In this document: positions 49,997 through 59,908 of the stretch, in pieces
Layout of the letters: each line of letters begins with the position of its first letter
Numbering within the stretch: position 1 is the first letter of the stretch
NCBI RefSeq assembly: GCF_002160755.1
Contig: NZ_NFLE01000003.1
Coordinates: 62,001 to 126,000 of the forward strand
Reading direction: 5' to 3'
DNA length: 64,000 nucleotides
DNA from: Lachnoclostridium sp. An14
GTDB taxonomy: Bacteria > Bacillota > Clostridia > Lachnospirales > Lachnospiraceae
The notes under the pieces: model-generated
Seen by the model: only the letters and a program-made list of their open reading frames with translations
Told to the model about the DNA's origin: nothing
The model's database searches: none
Program-made: the position numbers and the translations under genes

Positions 49997-51376
49997 TCAC
50001 GGCTGTCTTCCAAAGTATTCATCGTTTTGTAAAGGTTTTGTAAACGCCACAGTCACCGTTGTCCCCTGGCCTTCCCGGCTCTCGATGGTTAAGGAGGCGC
50101 CGTGGAGGGCGGCGATGCGCTCACAGAGGGCCAGCCCCAGGCCGGAGCCGCCCTGGCTGCGGGAGCGGGAACGGTCGGCCATATAGAAGGCCTTGGTCAC
50201 GTGGGGCAGATCCTTTTCCGGGATGCCGCAGCCGCAGTCTGCCACGATGAGTGTCCCCGGCCGGGCCGAGAGATGGATGGGGTCGCCGGGATGGGAGGCG
50301 CGGCAGGCGTTCTGCACCAGGTTTGTGAGCAGGCTTTCCAGGAGGACGGCGTCCCCCTGAAAAGAGACAGGCTGCGGACAGTCCAGAAGAAGGCGGACGC
50401 CCCTTTCCTCCAAAAACGGGGCGCAGTCCTGGCGAACCTGCCGGAACAGGGCCTCTGCCGGGACCTCCTGGAAGGAGATGGAGTCGTTTTCATAGAGGCC
50501 CAGCAGGCTTAAAAGGCGGGAGGAGAGCTGTTCCATCCTGGCTCCCGACTCGTAGATGCGTTTGAGGGCCGCCGTCTGGGCTTCTTTTGGAAGGCGCACG
50601 TGGAGCAGGCTGTCGGCGTAGCCCATGACGGAGGTCATGGGAGTTTTCATCTCGTGGGCCAGGGCGCCTAGGAGGAGCTGTAGATCCTCCACCTGCTGTT
50701 CCACCTGGTCTGACATCCGGTTGAAGGCCTGTCCCACCTGTCCCAGCTCGTCGGAGGAGCGGATGGTCACCTTGGCCCCCAGCTCTCCCCGGCTGATGGC
50801 GGCAGCGGCGTTTTTCAACTCCTCCAGGGGACGGAGGGCTCCGGTGAGAAACAGGGTCAGAAGGAGGGAGACCCCCAGGGAGGAGGCCAGGAACATGAGG
50901 CCTGACCAGGCGGCCTGCCGTCCGGCGTTTTCCCAGACGGAGGACACGTCCGACGCCGCCAGCACCGAGAACCCGTCGGGGTAAGGGAGGGGCTCCAGGA
51001 GCAGGAGAATGCGGCGGCCGCCCACCTCCTGGACGGCGTACTCCCCTGTGAGGGGGCTAAGGTCCACGATCTCGTAGCCAGTGAGGTTGACCAGAGGTTC
51101 CCCGTCTTTGATCAGGGCATAGCCGTCCTCGTAGCAGCGGCGGAACTGGTATTTTAAGTAGGCGTCCCTGGCGATCTCCCCCATGTCTTCAAAATCCTCC
51201 CTGGTGCCCACCTGCTGGAAGGCCCGGCCGGCGATGGCCAGCTTTTCCCGCTCCCCGGCGGCGGCTGTGTCCAGGCTGTAATTTTTAAAAGAGAGGGCGG
51301 AAACGGTGCCGCAGAGGGCGAAGGCGGCGGCGGATACCCCCAGGATGGCGGCGGTCAGCTTTGTCTTCAGTTTCAT
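49997..51376 (-). CDS. Membrane sensor histidine kinase
   Basis: A 459-aa kinase with TM1 at about 8-28, an extracytoplasmic domain at 29-155, TM2 at about 157-178, HAMP, and HisKA with H241 in GALAHEMKTPMTSVMGYADS. HATPase contains LLTNLVQNACRAS, VADCGCGIPEKDL and GSGLGLALCERIA. It overlaps the regulator gene upstream by ATGA (51373-51376), so the pair is coupled. Sensor ligand unknown. Confidence 0.93.
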   Translation of the reverse strand: MKLKTKLTAAILGVSAAAFALCGTVSALSFKNYSLDTAAAGEREKLAIAGRAFQQVGTREDFEDMGEIARDAYLKYQFRRCYEDGYALIKDGEPLVNLTGYEIVDLSPLTGEYAVQEVGGRRILLLLEPLPYPDGFSVLAASDVSSVWENAGRQAAWSGLMFLASSLGVSLLLTLFLTGALRPLEELKNAAAAISRGELGAKVTIRSSDELGQVGQAFNRMSDQVEQQVEDLQLLLGALAHEMKTPMTSVMGYADSLLHVRLPKEAQTAALKRIYESGARMEQLSSRLLSLLGLYENDSISFQEVPAEALFRQVRQDCAPFLEERGVRLLLDCPQPVSFQGDAVLLESLLTNLVQNACRASHPGDPIHLSARPGTLIVADCGCGIPEKDLPHVTKAFYMADRSRSRSQGGSGLGLALCERIAALHGASLTIESREGQGTTVTVAFTKPLQNDEYFGRQP

Positions 51377-52047
51377 AGGCTGTCGTCCTCAAACAGGTAT
51401 CCGGCCTTGGGGATGGTGCGGATGGCCGCCCCCGCCTTCAGCTTTTTCCGCAGCCAGGCCACGTGGACGTCCACGGTCCTGGTTTCCCCGCAGAAGTCGT
51501 TTCCCCACACCAGGTTTAGCAGGCGGTCCCGGCCCAGCACCACGTTCCTGTTTTTAAGAAACACGGCCAGAAGGGAAAACTCCATGGGCTTTAAGGGGAT
51601 TTCCCGTCCCCCTTCCGTCACCCGCCGCCGGCCGAGATCCACGGTCAGATCCCGGTAGGTGAGGACGGAACGCATCCGCCCCGTCCGCTCCAGCACCTTT
51701 TCCATCCGCACCAAAAGCTCCAGGATCTCAAAGGGCTTGACGATGTAGTCCTCCGCCCCCGCCCGCAGGCCCTTCACCTTGGAGGAAACGTCCCCTTTGG
51801 CGGTGAGATAGATCACCGGCACATCCGCCCGTTTAAAATCCTCCATGAGCTGAAAGCCGTCCGGCCCCGGCAGCATCACGTCCACAAGGGCCAGATCCGC
51901 CTGTTTTCCCTTCTCCTCCCGCAGGGCGGCCCGCACCGACTCCCCGTCGTCAAAGGCCGCCGTCTCATAGCCCGCCGCCGTCAGGCTCATACAGATCAGA
52001 TCGGAGATGGCCGGCTCGTCCTCCACCACAAAAATTCTGTTTTTCAT
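51373..52047 (-). CDS. OmpR-family response regulator
   Basis: A 224-aa regulator paired with the following kinase. Receiver acceptor D56 lies in LALVDVMLPGPDG, with YLTAKGD and GAEDYIVKPFEIL; the winged helix has PLKPMEFSLLAVFL, RDRLLNLVWG and RTVDVHVAWLRKKL. It is the first gene of a three-gene unit (regulator, kinase, lipoprotein). A TATAAT -10 lies at 52178-52173 and an imperfect inverted repeat TTTACATTTTGTTAAA is upstream of it, a possible binding site for autoregulation. Confidence 0.93.
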   Translation of the reverse strand: MKNRIFVVEDEPAISDLICMSLTAAGYETAAFDDGESVRAALREEKGKQADLALVDVMLPGPDGFQLMEDFKRADVPVIYLTAKGDVSSKVKGLRAGAEDYIVKPFEILELLVRMEKVLERTGRMRSVLTYRDLTVDLGRRRVTEGGREIPLKPMEFSLLAVFLKNRNVVLGRDRLLNLVWGNDFCGETRTVDVHVAWLRKKLKAGAAIRTIPKAGYLFEDDSL

Positions 52048-52172
52048 ATCCGCCTCCCGGAAATCTTCCTGTGTTGCTTGATTACTTCATAATAGGATAG
52101 CAGGGATCCAAGGTCAGGCATCCGGCAAAACGCTTTTGCGCGGAGGAACCCTGGCCTTGAACCCCTTTCCCC

Positions 52173-52218
52173 ATTATAGCATTCCGCCGTCGGGAAATCT
52201 TTAACAAAATGTAAATCT
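52173..52218 (-). promoter_or_regulatory. Promoter region of the regulator-kinase-lipoprotein unit
   Basis: On the minus strand there is a TATAAT -10 (52178-52173) and an upstream TTTACATTTTGTTAAA-like inverted repeat (about 52216-52201) in place of a -35, as in activator-dependent promoters. Confidence 0.5.
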
Positions 52219-52270
52219 TTCCCCGCCGCCCCCGGCTGCCGCACAGCCGTCCCCGCCCGCCAACAATTCC

Positions 52271-52318
52271 TTGAAAACAGCGTCTCCCTGTGATAAAATG
52301 GGACTGTTTTTGAGACGC
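52271..52318 (+). promoter_or_regulatory. Promoter of the flippase gene with flanking inverted repeat
   Basis: TTGAAA (52271-52276), 17-bp spacer, TAAAAT (52294-52299). GCGTCTC (52280-52286) and GAGACGC (52312-52318) form an inverted repeat around the -10 and start, possibly an operator. Confidence 0.6.
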
Positions 52319-52356
52319 TAATACGAAAGAGAAAATCAGGAAGGTGCGAGTGGAAA

Positions 52357-53967
52357 ATGGGCAAGAAGAACGACAATTATCTGGTGCAGGGCAGCATCCT
52401 GGCGGCGGCCGGGATCATCGTGCGCCTCATCGGACTGTTTTACAAGGTTCCCATGACCAGGATTCTGGGAGATGAGGGGATCGGCTATTACAACACGGCG
52501 TATGAAATTTATAATATCGGACTGATCCTGTCCTCCTACAGCCTTCCTCTGGCGGTTTCCAAGCAGATCGCCTTAAGCCGCAGCGGAAAGAGGCCGGGGG
52601 ACGTAAAACGGGTGTTTGACTGCGGCATCGCCTTCGGAGTGATCACCGGCGGCGTGATGACGGCGGTGCTTTTGGCGGGGGCGGACCTCATTGCCAGCCT
52701 GCTGTTTCAAAGCCCCGGCAGCGCCCTGCCTCTGCGGGTGATGGCCCCCACCATCCTGGTGTTTGCGGTGATGGGCGTGTTCCGCGGCTTTTTCCAGGGG
52801 CGGGGAAATATGATCCCCACCTCCGTCTCCCAGATCATCGAGCAGGTGGTTCACGCCGGCGTGAGCATCTGGGCCTCCTACGATTTCATGAACCGGTTCG
52901 CGGACAAGCCAAACCCCGCCTCCTACGGGGCGGCGGGCGGCACCCTGGGCACCTTTGTGGGGGCTTTGGCGGCCTTTTTGTTCCTGGCGGCGATGATGGC
53001 CCTCTACAGCCGGGGGCGGCGCAGGCGGGATCCTGGCCGCTGTTCCTCCTATAAGAGGGTGGCCCTGGCCCTGTTCCTCACCGTGGTCCCCATTATTTTA
53101 AGCCAGACGGTGTACCAGTTGAGCGGGACGGTGGATAACTCCATGTTCGGCATCATCATGGGTGGAAAAGGGTTTGCGGAGAAGGAGAGAATGGAGCTTT
53201 TGGGCATTTACAGCGGCAAATACCGCTTGCTCACCAATGTGCCGGTGGCCATCGCCACCTCCTTAGGCGCCTCCATGATCCCCAGCATCGTCACCTCCAA
53301 GACCACGAAAAAGTACGGCGAGGTGCGGCGAAAAATCTACATGACCATCAAGTTCAATATGCTCATCGCCATCCCCTGCGCCGTGGGAATGGGCGTTCTG
53401 GCATCCCCCATTTTGCAGCTCCTCTTTGGGGACAGCCGGGAGATGTCGGCCAGGCTTTTGATGATGGGCGCGTCGGCGGTGGTATTCTTCTCCCTGTCCA
53501 CGGTGACCAACGCCGTGCTTCAGGGCATTGACCTGATGGCAAAATCCGTGACCCACTCCGCCATTTCCCTGGCCATCCACGTGGTGCTGGTATACGTGAT
53601 GCTGGATCTGCTGGAGTGGGGCGTCTACGGCCTGGTGGTGGGAAATGTGACCTTCGCCCTGGTGGTCTGCGTGCTGAACTGGGTGTCCATTGGAACGGCC
53701 ATGCGCTACCGCCAGGAGGTGATTTCCACCTTTGTAAAGCCCCTGCTGGTGTCGGTGGTGATGGGAGTGGTGGCCTTTGGGGCCTACCATCTGGTGCATT
53801 TCCTGATCCATTCCAACACTGTGGCCCTTCTGATTTCCGTGCCCCTGGCGATGGTGGTCTACGGAGTGGGCATCGTGGTCACGGGGACGGTGCGGAAAAA
53901 GGAGCTGATGGAAATGCCCATGGGCAGCCGCCTGTACCGGCTCTGCCGCAAAGTACATCTGATGTAA
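52357..53967 (+). CDS. Polysaccharide flippase (MOP superfamily, SpoVB/MurJ-like)
   Basis: A 536-aa membrane protein with about 14 spans. The start NDNYLVQGSILAAAGIIVRLIGLFYKVPMTRILGDEGIGYYNTAYEIYNI is typical of the SpoVB/YtgP group, which flips lipid-linked wall precursors or polysaccharide. VFRGFFQGRGNMIPTSVSQIIEQ and ATSLGASMIPSIVTS also fit. Whether it is the MurJ-equivalent or a sporulation flippase cannot be said. The dtd gene follows 56 bp later. Confidence 0.9.
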   Translation: MGKKNDNYLVQGSILAAAGIIVRLIGLFYKVPMTRILGDEGIGYYNTAYEIYNIGLILSSYSLPLAVSKQIALSRSGKRPGDVKRVFDCGIAFGVITGGVMTAVLLAGADLIASLLFQSPGSALPLRVMAPTILVFAVMGVFRGFFQGRGNMIPTSVSQIIEQVVHAGVSIWASYDFMNRFADKPNPASYGAAGGTLGTFVGALAAFLFLAAMMALYSRGRRRRDPGRCSSYKRVALALFLTVVPIILSQTVYQLSGTVDNSMFGIIMGGKGFAEKERMELLGIYSGKYRLLTNVPVAIATSLGASMIPSIVTSKTTKKYGEVRRKIYMTIKFNMLIAIPCAVGMGVLASPILQLLFGDSREMSARLLMMGASAVVFFSLSTVTNAVLQGIDLMAKSVTHSAISLAIHVVLVYVMLDLLEWGVYGLVVGNVTFALVVCVLNWVSIGTAMRYRQEVISTFVKPLLVSVVMGVVAFGAYHLVHFLIHSNTVALLISVPLAMVVYGVGIVVTGTVRKKELMEMPMGSRLYRLCRKVHLM

Positions 53968-54023
53968 GATTTGAGATCCATGGTAGTTTTGACACTGCCA
54001 GATACAGTTTGGAGGGATAAAAA

Positions 54024-54494
54024 ATGAGAATGGTCATTCAGCGGGTCACCTCCGCGTCCGTGACAGTGGACGGTCAGGTGATCGGAGAGATTGGAAAGGG
54101 ATTTCTGGTGCTTTTAGGGGTCCAGGAGACGGACAGCGAGGAAATCGCCGATAAAATGGTGGATAAAATGTGCCGCCTGCGCATTTTTGAGGATGAAAAC
54201 GGAAAGACAAACCGGGCGCTGGCGGATGTGGGCGGGGAGCTTTTGGTGGTGAGCCAGTTCACCCTCTACGCCGACTGCCGCAAGGGCAACCGCCCCAGCT
54301 TTATCAAGGCCGGCCCGCCGGATATGGCAGACCGGCTGTACCAGTACGTGCTGGAAAAGTGCCGCGGCTACGCCGGAAAGGTGGAGAGCGGCAGCTTTGG
54401 CGCCCATATGGAAGTGAAACTGGTAAACGACGGGCCCTTTACGGTGGTGCTGGACAGCGACGAGCTGTGGAAACAGACGGAGGACAGACGGTGA
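54024..54494 (+). CDS. dtd: D-aminoacyl-tRNA deacylase
   Basis: A 156-aa enzyme that removes D-amino acids from mischarged t[21 protein letters not shown], the catalytic [17 protein letters not shown] and the C-terminal GPFTVVLDS are diagnostic, and [16 protein letters not shown] holds the Gly-cisPro-like region. Length equals the family norm. It overlaps the next gene by GTGA. Confidence 0.97.
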   Translation: MRMVIQRVTSASVTVDGQVIGEIGKGFLVLLGVQETDSEEIADKMVDKMCRLRIFEDENGKTNRALADVGGELLVVSQFTLYADCRKGNRPSFIKAGPPDMADRLYQYVLEKCRGYAGKVESGSFGAHMEVKLVNDGPFTVVLDSDELWKQTEDRR

Positions 54495-55150
54495 GACGAG
54501 AGGTGCGCATGGAGGACATCTCCGACGGGAAACTTTACACGGCGGAGGATATGGTGCGGGCCGGCTGCGGGGACTGCGCCGGCTGTTCCGCCTGCTGCCG
54601 CGGGATGGGGGATTCCCTGGTTTTGGATCCTCTGGACGTATATCGCCTGAATATTGAGGGAAAAGTGGGGCTTAACGAGCTGTTTTCCCGGTATTTGGAC
54701 TTCCATGTGGAGGATGGCCTCATTCTCCCCCACATGAAGATGACGGAGGCCTGCGGCTTTCTGGATGAGAACGGCCGCTGTCAGGTCCACCCCTTCCGGC
54801 CGGGGATCTGCCGGCTGTTTCCCCTGGGGCGGTTTTACGAAAACGGCGGGTTCCGCTATTTTTTACAGGTGAACGAGTGTAAAAAGAAAAACCGTTCCAA
54901 GGGAAAGGTCAAACACTTCTTAGACACCCCCGACCTGCCCCGGTATGAGAAGTACGTGGCGGACTGGCACTATTTTCTGCTGGACGCGCAGAAGGGGATC
55001 AGGGCCATGGGAGACCAGGGGCGGGCGAAGGCGGCGAATCTGTACCTGCTGAACCGGTTTTTCCTCACACCCTATGACGGGAACCGGGAGTTTTACGGGC
55101 AGTTTTATGAGCGGCTGGAGGAGGCCCGCGCCAGATGGGAGGAGCTATGA
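54491..55150 (+). CDS. YkgJ-family cysteine-cluster protein
   Basis: A 219-aa protein with the Zn/Fe-type cysteine cluster C-x2-C-x2-C-x2-CC ([11 protein letters not shown]) near residues 27-37, then [27 protein letters not shown], as in the YkgJ/UPF0153 family. The function is not established; metal binding is inferred. Start taken at GTG 54491, which overlaps the dtd stop and has GGAGG 7-8 bases upstream; ATG 54509 is the alternative. The stop overlaps the methyltransferase start as ATGA. Confidence 0.85.
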   Translation: MRREVRMEDISDGKLYTAEDMVRAGCGDCAGCSACCRGMGDSLVLDPLDVYRLNIEGKVGLNELFSRYLDFHVEDGLILPHMKMTEACGFLDENGRCQVHPFRPGICRLFPLGRFYENGGFRYFLQVNECKKKNRSKGKVKHFLDTPDLPRYEKYVADWHYFLLDAQKGIRAMGDQGRAKAANLYLLNRFFLTPYDGNREFYGQFYERLEEARARWEEL

Positions 55151-55881
55151 GAGAAAACCGGTACGACGACCCGAAATTTTTTGAAAAATACAGCCAGATG
55201 GACCGCTCTGTAAAAGGCCTTTCCGGGGCGGGAGAGTGGGAGACCCTGCGGCCTCTGCTCCCGGATTTTGCGGGGAAGCGGGTGTTGGACATGGGCTGCG
55301 GCTACGGCTGGCACTGCCGCTACGCCGCGGAGCAGGGGGCGGCTTACGTCCTGGGCTTTGACCTGTCAGAGAAAATGCTTCAGACGGCAAAGGAAAAGAC
55401 GGACAGCCCGGTGGTGGAATACCGCCGCCTGGCCATGGAGGATATGGACTTCCCGGCGGAAAGCTTTGACGTGGCCTTAAGCTCCCTGGCCCTTCACTAC
55501 GTGGAGGACTACCGGGGCGTGGTGGAGCAGGTGAAAAGGGCGCTGGTTTCCGGAGGATCGTTCATTTTCTCCGTGGAACACCCGGTGTTTACCGCCGCCG
55601 GAAGCCAGGACTGGTATTACGGGGAAAACGGGGAGATTCTCCATTTTCCCGTGGACAACTACTATTATGAGGGAAAACGGAACGCGGTGTTTTTAGGGGA
55701 ACAGGTGGTGAAGTACCACCGCACCTTGACCACCTATCTGGGGGGGTTGCAGGACTGCGGATTTTTGCTGAGCCGGGTGGCGGAGCCCATGCCTCCGGCA
55801 TCCATGCTGGACACCGTTCCGGGAATGCGGGATGAGATGCGCCGGCCCATGATGCTCATTGTGGCGGCGGAAAAGAGATAG
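55147..55881 (+). CDS. Class I SAM-dependent methyltransferase
   Basis: A 244-aa enzyme with motif I VLDMGCGYGWHCRYA (about 46-60), GFDLSEKML after it, DVALSSLALHYVEDY and ALVSGGSFIFSVEHPVF. SAM contacts are clear. It resembles the group with YNY/DNYYYEGKR segments seen in small-molecule methyltransferases; the substrate is unknown. It overlaps the YkgJ-like gene by four bases in a compact operon. Confidence 0.9.
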   Translation: MRENRYDDPKFFEKYSQMDRSVKGLSGAGEWETLRPLLPDFAGKRVLDMGCGYGWHCRYAAEQGAAYVLGFDLSEKMLQTAKEKTDSPVVEYRRLAMEDMDFPAESFDVALSSLALHYVEDYRGVVEQVKRALVSGGSFIFSVEHPVFTAAGSQDWYYGENGEILHFPVDNYYYEGKRNAVFLGEQVVKYHRTLTTYLGGLQDCGFLLSRVAEPMPPASMLDTVPGMRDEMRRPMMLIVAAEKR

Positions 55882-55889
55882 GAGGAGCT

Positions 55890-56147
55890 ATGGAGTGCAA
55901 TTATTTTGCCCTGGATCACGCGGTGGCCCGATGGGCGGGACGGACGGTGCGCTACGACGGCCCCACGGAGGCCCTGCAGGGAAAGACGGGCCGCCTGGAG
56001 GTGGTCTTTGATGAGAACTGCTGCGCCCCCACCCAGGAGCAGCGCTACCTTTTTCAGGGAAAGGACGCCACCTGGATGATGACGGGGGAGGAGTTTGAGC
56101 GGGAGCTGCCCCATTTTTCCTGCCCGGAGCCGGAGGCGGGGCTGTGA
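55890..56147 (+). CDS. Small conserved-looking protein of unknown function (85 aa)
   Basis: An 85-residue acidic protein with RTVRYDGPTEALQGKTGRLEVVFDENCC and ATWMMTGEEFERELPHF. I recognise no family. It is flanked by tight gene junctions (AGGAGGAGCT before ATG 55890; GTGA overlap with the dus gene), which support translation as part of the operon. Confidence 0.6.
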   Translation: MECNYFALDHAVARWAGRTVRYDGPTEALQGKTGRLEVVFDENCCAPTQEQRYLFQGKDATWMMTGEEFERELPHFSCPEPEAGL

Positions 56148-57121
56148 GGATCTACGCCGCCCCCATGGAGGGGATCACGGGATACATTTACCGGAACGCC
56201 CATTTCCGGTGGTTCGGCGGGGTGGACCGGTATTTTACCCCCTTTATCGTGCCGGGGAAAAAGCGGGGGTTCCGCTCCCGGGAGTTAAACGACATCCTTC
56301 CGGCCCACAACGAGGGGGTGCCGGTGACGCCCCAGATCCTCACCAACGACAGCGAGGACTTTCTCCACACCGCCGCCATTTTGCGGGATTACGGCTATGA
56401 GGAAGTGAATCTGAATCTGGGCTGCCCGTCGGGGACGGTGGTGTCCAAAGGCCGCGGCTCCGGGTTTCTGGCGGTTCCGGAGGAGCTGGACGGCTTTTTG
56501 GAGCGGATTTTTTCCGGAACGGAGATGAACATTTCCATCAAAACCAGGATCGGCCTGGAGGAGCCGGAGGAATTTGACCGGCTGTTGGAGATCTATAAAA
56601 AATACCCCATCCGGGAGCTGACGGTGCACCCGCGGGTACAACGGGATCTGTACCGGAACGAGCCGCGGTGGCAGGTGTTTGCCAAGGCCCTGGAGCTGCC
56701 TGGGATCCCCGTCTGCTATAACGGCGACCTGTTTTCCGTGGCGGACGCCGCCGCCTTCCGGGAGGAATTTCCCCAGGTGGAGGCGGTGATGCTGGGCCGC
56801 GGGCTCATCGCCGGTCCGGGGCTGGCAGCCGGGGTGCGGGCGCAGGCCCCTGTCACCGCGAAAAAAGAAACCTTTGCCGCCTTCCACCAGGAGCTGCTGG
56901 AGGGCTACTGCCGGGAAATGTCCGGGGACCGGAACGTGCTGTTTAAGATGAAGGAGCTGTGGGCCTACATGATCCACCTGTTTCCCGACGCCGGCGGCTA
57001 CGCCAAAAAGCTGCGCAAGGCCAGCCGGGTGACGGAATACAGCCTGTGGGTAAACCGTCTGCTGGCGGAGCGGGAGCTTTTGCCGGAGGCGGACACCTCC
57101 TTCCTGCGGCAGGGGCGGTGA
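56144..57121 (+). CDS. tRNA-dihydrouridine synthase
   Basis: A 325-aa FMN enzyme that reduces uridine in tRNA. It has APMEGITGYIYRN at the start, NLNLGCPSGTVVSKGRGSGFL with the catalytic cysteine, KTRIGLEE, ELTVHPRVQRDLY, CYNGDLFSVADA and EAVMLGRGLIAGPGL. The segment order is that of the Dus superfamily, nearest DusC-like forms from memory. The start is GTG 56144, overlapping the preceding stop. A 160-bp interval with no gene follows. Confidence 0.93.
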   Translation: MRIYAAPMEGITGYIYRNAHFRWFGGVDRYFTPFIVPGKKRGFRSRELNDILPAHNEGVPVTPQILTNDSEDFLHTAAILRDYGYEEVNLNLGCPSGTVVSKGRGSGFLAVPEELDGFLERIFSGTEMNISIKTRIGLEEPEEFDRLLEIYKKYPIRELTVHPRVQRDLYRNEPRWQVFAKALELPGIPVCYNGDLFSVADAAAFREEFPQVEAVMLGRGLIAGPGLAAGVRAQAPVTAKKETFAAFHQELLEGYCREMSGDRNVLFKMKELWAYMIHLFPDAGGYAKKLRKASRVTEYSLWVNRLLAERELLPEADTSFLRQGR

Positions 57122-57281
57122 ACCCAGCAAGGACGGTAACCCGGCGGGGGCGGTGACCCGGCGGGAGACGGCGGCCTGCTCGGAACACGCCCCGCCCCGT
57201 CCGGAACCCTTCTGCTGCCTGTTTCCACGCACACCGGGGGCGGTTTTGCCGTCCCCGAAACCAGATTGGAGAATCCAACAA

Positions 57282-58829
57282 ATGAAAATGACCCCGATCC
57301 GCCTGTCCATCAACAAAAAGCTGCTCCTTCTCTCCCTGGGGCTGGTGCTGCCTTTCTGCGTGCTGATCGTCTTTCTGCTGCTGTCCATGACCCGGTACAG
57401 CCGCACCTACGACCAGATCGTAAGCAATCTGACGGTGGCCAACAATTACAACTTAAACTTCAAGGAGGAGATGGACGAAAGCCTTTACAAGCTGGTGGTG
57501 GGCTATATCGACTACGAACACATTTCCGAGGACGGGACTTTAAAAGACCCTTACGCCCTCATCGGCGAGCTGCGGGATGAATTTACCGACCTGCGCGACA
57601 TCACCACCGAGGCGGAGAGCCGGGTGTGGCTGGAGAGCCTGCTGCGCAACATCGACACCCTGGAAAAGCGGGTGGACGACATCATGGAAAACATCCGCAT
57701 CGGCGGCCGCTACGACGAAAACATCCGGGAGCTGGACAACAACATCTACATCCTGACGGAGTTGATCCAGGACAACATCCAGCACTACATCTACTACCAG
57801 ACGCGAAGCATGGAACAGACCACCGCGGACCTAAACCACCAGATCACCAGTTTCATCGTGGTCTGCGGCAGCCTTCTGCTGGCCTTAGCCTGCATGGCGG
57901 TGGCGGCGGCCTTTGTCATCACCTCCGGCATCCTGCGGCCGGTGGGAGAGCTCTACGAGGCCACAAAACGGGTGGCGGCGGGAGATCTGGACGCCAGGGC
58001 CAGGGTGGACTCCAAGGACGAGCTGGAGACCCTGGCAGTGGGCTTTAACGACATGGCGGAGCATATGCAGGACCTCATCGGCAAGATCAAGGAGGACGAG
58101 CAGCGGATGCGCCGGGCCGACCTGCGCCTTCTTCAGGAGCAGATCAACCCCCATTTCCTCTATAACACCCTGGACACCATCGTCTGGCTCATCGAGTGCA
58201 ACCAGGACGACGAGGCGGTGAACATGGTGGTGACTCTGTCCAACTTTTTCCGCCTGGTGCTAAGCCGCGGCAAGGAGTTCATCTCCCTGCGGGAGGAGGA
58301 GCAGCACATCCGCAGCTACCTGGAAATCCAGGAGGTGCGCTACCGGGATATTTTAGACTACGAGATCCGCATTTCCCCCTCCCTCTACGAGTACCAGATT
58401 CTGAAACTGACCCTCCAGCCCCTGGTGGAAAATGCCCTCTACCACGGCATCAAGTACAAGCGGGCCAGGGGCTGCATCCGGGTCACCGGGGAAAAACAGG
58501 GGGAAAACCTCCTGCTCACCGTCAGCGACGACGGGGTGGGCATGGAGGAGGCGGATCTTCTGGAGCTGCGCCGGGAGATTAAACGCCCCTGCAGCGAGAC
58601 GGAAAAGGGCTTTGGCCTGGCAAACGTCAACGAGCGCATCCATATGTATTTCGGCCCCCAGTACGGCATGGAGATCCAGTCGGAGAAGGGAAAGGGAACC
58701 ACGGTGAAACTGACGATCCCGGCAGTCTTAGCCTGGGAGGGAAGACCCTTTCCCGCAGGGGCGGAAGGAAACCTACCGGAGGCAGGCAGAACCGGGATTT
58801 CCGGAACAGATGGGGAGGTGCAGGGATGA
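57282..58829 (+). CDS. Sensor histidine kinase, YesM/LytS-like
   Basis: A 515-aa membrane kinase with TM1 at about 12-35, an extracytoplasmic helical domain at 36-190, TM2 at about 192-214 and HAMP at 215-265. The His_kinase motif is LLQEQINPHFLYNTLDTIVWLIE (H291) and HATPase includes LTLQPLVENALYHGIKYK and GFGLANVNERIHMYFG. This class pairs with AraC-type YesN regulators in sugar or polymer uptake. The sugar-binding lipoprotein and YesN-like gene follow directly. ATG 57282 is preferred over the open frame upstream, which lacks a ribosome binding site. It overlaps the next gene as ATGA. Confidence 0.93.
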   Translation: MKMTPIRLSINKKLLLLSLGLVLPFCVLIVFLLLSMTRYSRTYDQIVSNLTVANNYNLNFKEEMDESLYKLVVGYIDYEHISEDGTLKDPYALIGELRDEFTDLRDITTEAESRVWLESLLRNIDTLEKRVDDIMENIRIGGRYDENIRELDNNIYILTELIQDNIQHYIYYQTRSMEQTTADLNHQITSFIVVCGSLLLALACMAVAAAFVITSGILRPVGELYEATKRVAAGDLDARARVDSKDELETLAVGFNDMAEHMQDLIGKIKEDEQRMRRADLRLLQEQINPHFLYNTLDTIVWLIECNQDDEAVNMVVTLSNFFRLVLSRGKEFISLREEEQHIRSYLEIQEVRYRDILDYEIRISPSLYEYQILKLTLQPLVENALYHGIKYKRARGCIRVTGEKQGENLLLTVSDDGVGMEEADLLELRREIKRPCSETEKGFGLANVNERIHMYFGPQYGMEIQSEKGKGTTVKLTIPAVLAWEGRPFPAGAEGNLPEAGRTGISGTDGEVQG

Positions 58830-59893
58830 AGAAGGAAAGAAACAGGAAAAAACGGCGTTCTCTCCTCTGGCTGACGGCCGTTCTGGGAGCGGGAACCGTC
58901 CTGGGAGCCGGCCTTCTCTCCGGCTGCGGACAGCCGGGGCCGGAGACCGGCAGCCAGGGACTTCCTGCGGAGACGGAAACCCTTTTGCCGGAGGAGGATC
59001 TGGTGGTGGTGGGAATGTCCCAGGTTGGCAGTGAGTCCATGTGGAGGACGGCAAACACCAACTCCATTCAGAACGTGTTTACCCAGGAAAACGGCTATTT
59101 CCTGCTGTTTGACAACGCCAGGCAGAAACAGGAAAATCAGATCAAAGCCCTCCGCAGCTTTATTTCCCAGCGGGTGGATTACATCATCTTTTCCCCCATT
59201 ACGGAATCGGGCTGGGATACGGTTCTCCAGGAGGCGAAGGAGGCGCAGATCCCCGTCATCATCATCGACCGGAAGGTGGATGTGAAGGATCCCTCCCTCT
59301 ACGTCTCCTGGGTGGGCTCTGACTTTATGAGAGAGGGGCGCCAGGCGGGGGAGACCCTGGCGGCGTACCTGGAACAGCAGGGCCGCACGGAGGAGAGCAT
59401 CCGCATTGTGGTGCTGCGGGGCACAGAAGGATCCACCGCCACCATCGGCCGCACAGACGGATTCCGGGAGGTGGCTGCGGAGCATGAAAACTGGCTGATC
59501 TTAGAGGAGGCGGACGGGGATTTCACCACCGCCAAGGGCCATGAGGAGATGGAACGGATGCTGGAAACCTACCAGGACATCGACGTGCTCATTTCCCAGA
59601 ACGACGATATGACCTTCGGCGCCCTGGAGGCCATCCAGGACGCGGGAAAGACGGTGGGAACAGAGGGGGACATCATGGTGTTTTCCTTTGACGCCACCAA
59701 GAGCGCTCTAAAACTGGTGGAACAGGGGATGGTCACCGCCGACATCGAGTGCAATCCCAATCAGGGGGAGTACGCCGAGGAGGTGATCCGCCGGTTGGAA
59801 CAGGGAAAACCGGTGGCAAAGCTCTATTTTGTGCCGGGACAGATCTTTACGGAAGACAATGTGTCAGACGCCATCGAAGGACGGGCGTACTAG
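58826..59893 (+). CDS. Sugar-binding lipoprotein (ribose/galactofuranose type)
   Basis: A 355-aa lipoprotein with twin basic start, lipobox LLSGC (C34) and a Peripla_BP_4 fold. It has VVVGMSQVGSESMWRTANT, the ligand residues in FSPITESGWDTVLQEAKEAQIPVIIIDRKV, QNDDMTFGALEAIQDAG and CNPNQGEYAEEVI. It resembles YtfQ (galactofuranose binding). Placed between the kinase and regulator genes and apart from transport genes, it may serve as a sensor-binding protein for the kinase. Another protein of the same family is encoded at 63027. Confidence 0.92.
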   Translation: MKKERNRKKRRSLLWLTAVLGAGTVLGAGLLSGCGQPGPETGSQGLPAETETLLPEEDLVVVGMSQVGSESMWRTANTNSIQNVFTQENGYFLLFDNARQKQENQIKALRSFISQRVDYIIFSPITESGWDTVLQEAKEAQIPVIIIDRKVDVKDPSLYVSWVGSDFMREGRQAGETLAAYLEQQGRTEESIRIVVLRGTEGSTATIGRTDGFREVAAEHENWLILEEADGDFTTAKGHEEMERMLETYQDIDVLISQNDDMTFGALEAIQDAGKTVGTEGDIMVFSFDATKSALKLVEQGMVTADIECNPNQGEYAEEVIRRLEQGKPVAKLYFVPGQIFTEDNVSDAIEGRAY

Positions 59894-59908
59894 AGAAAGG
59901 AAGGCCTT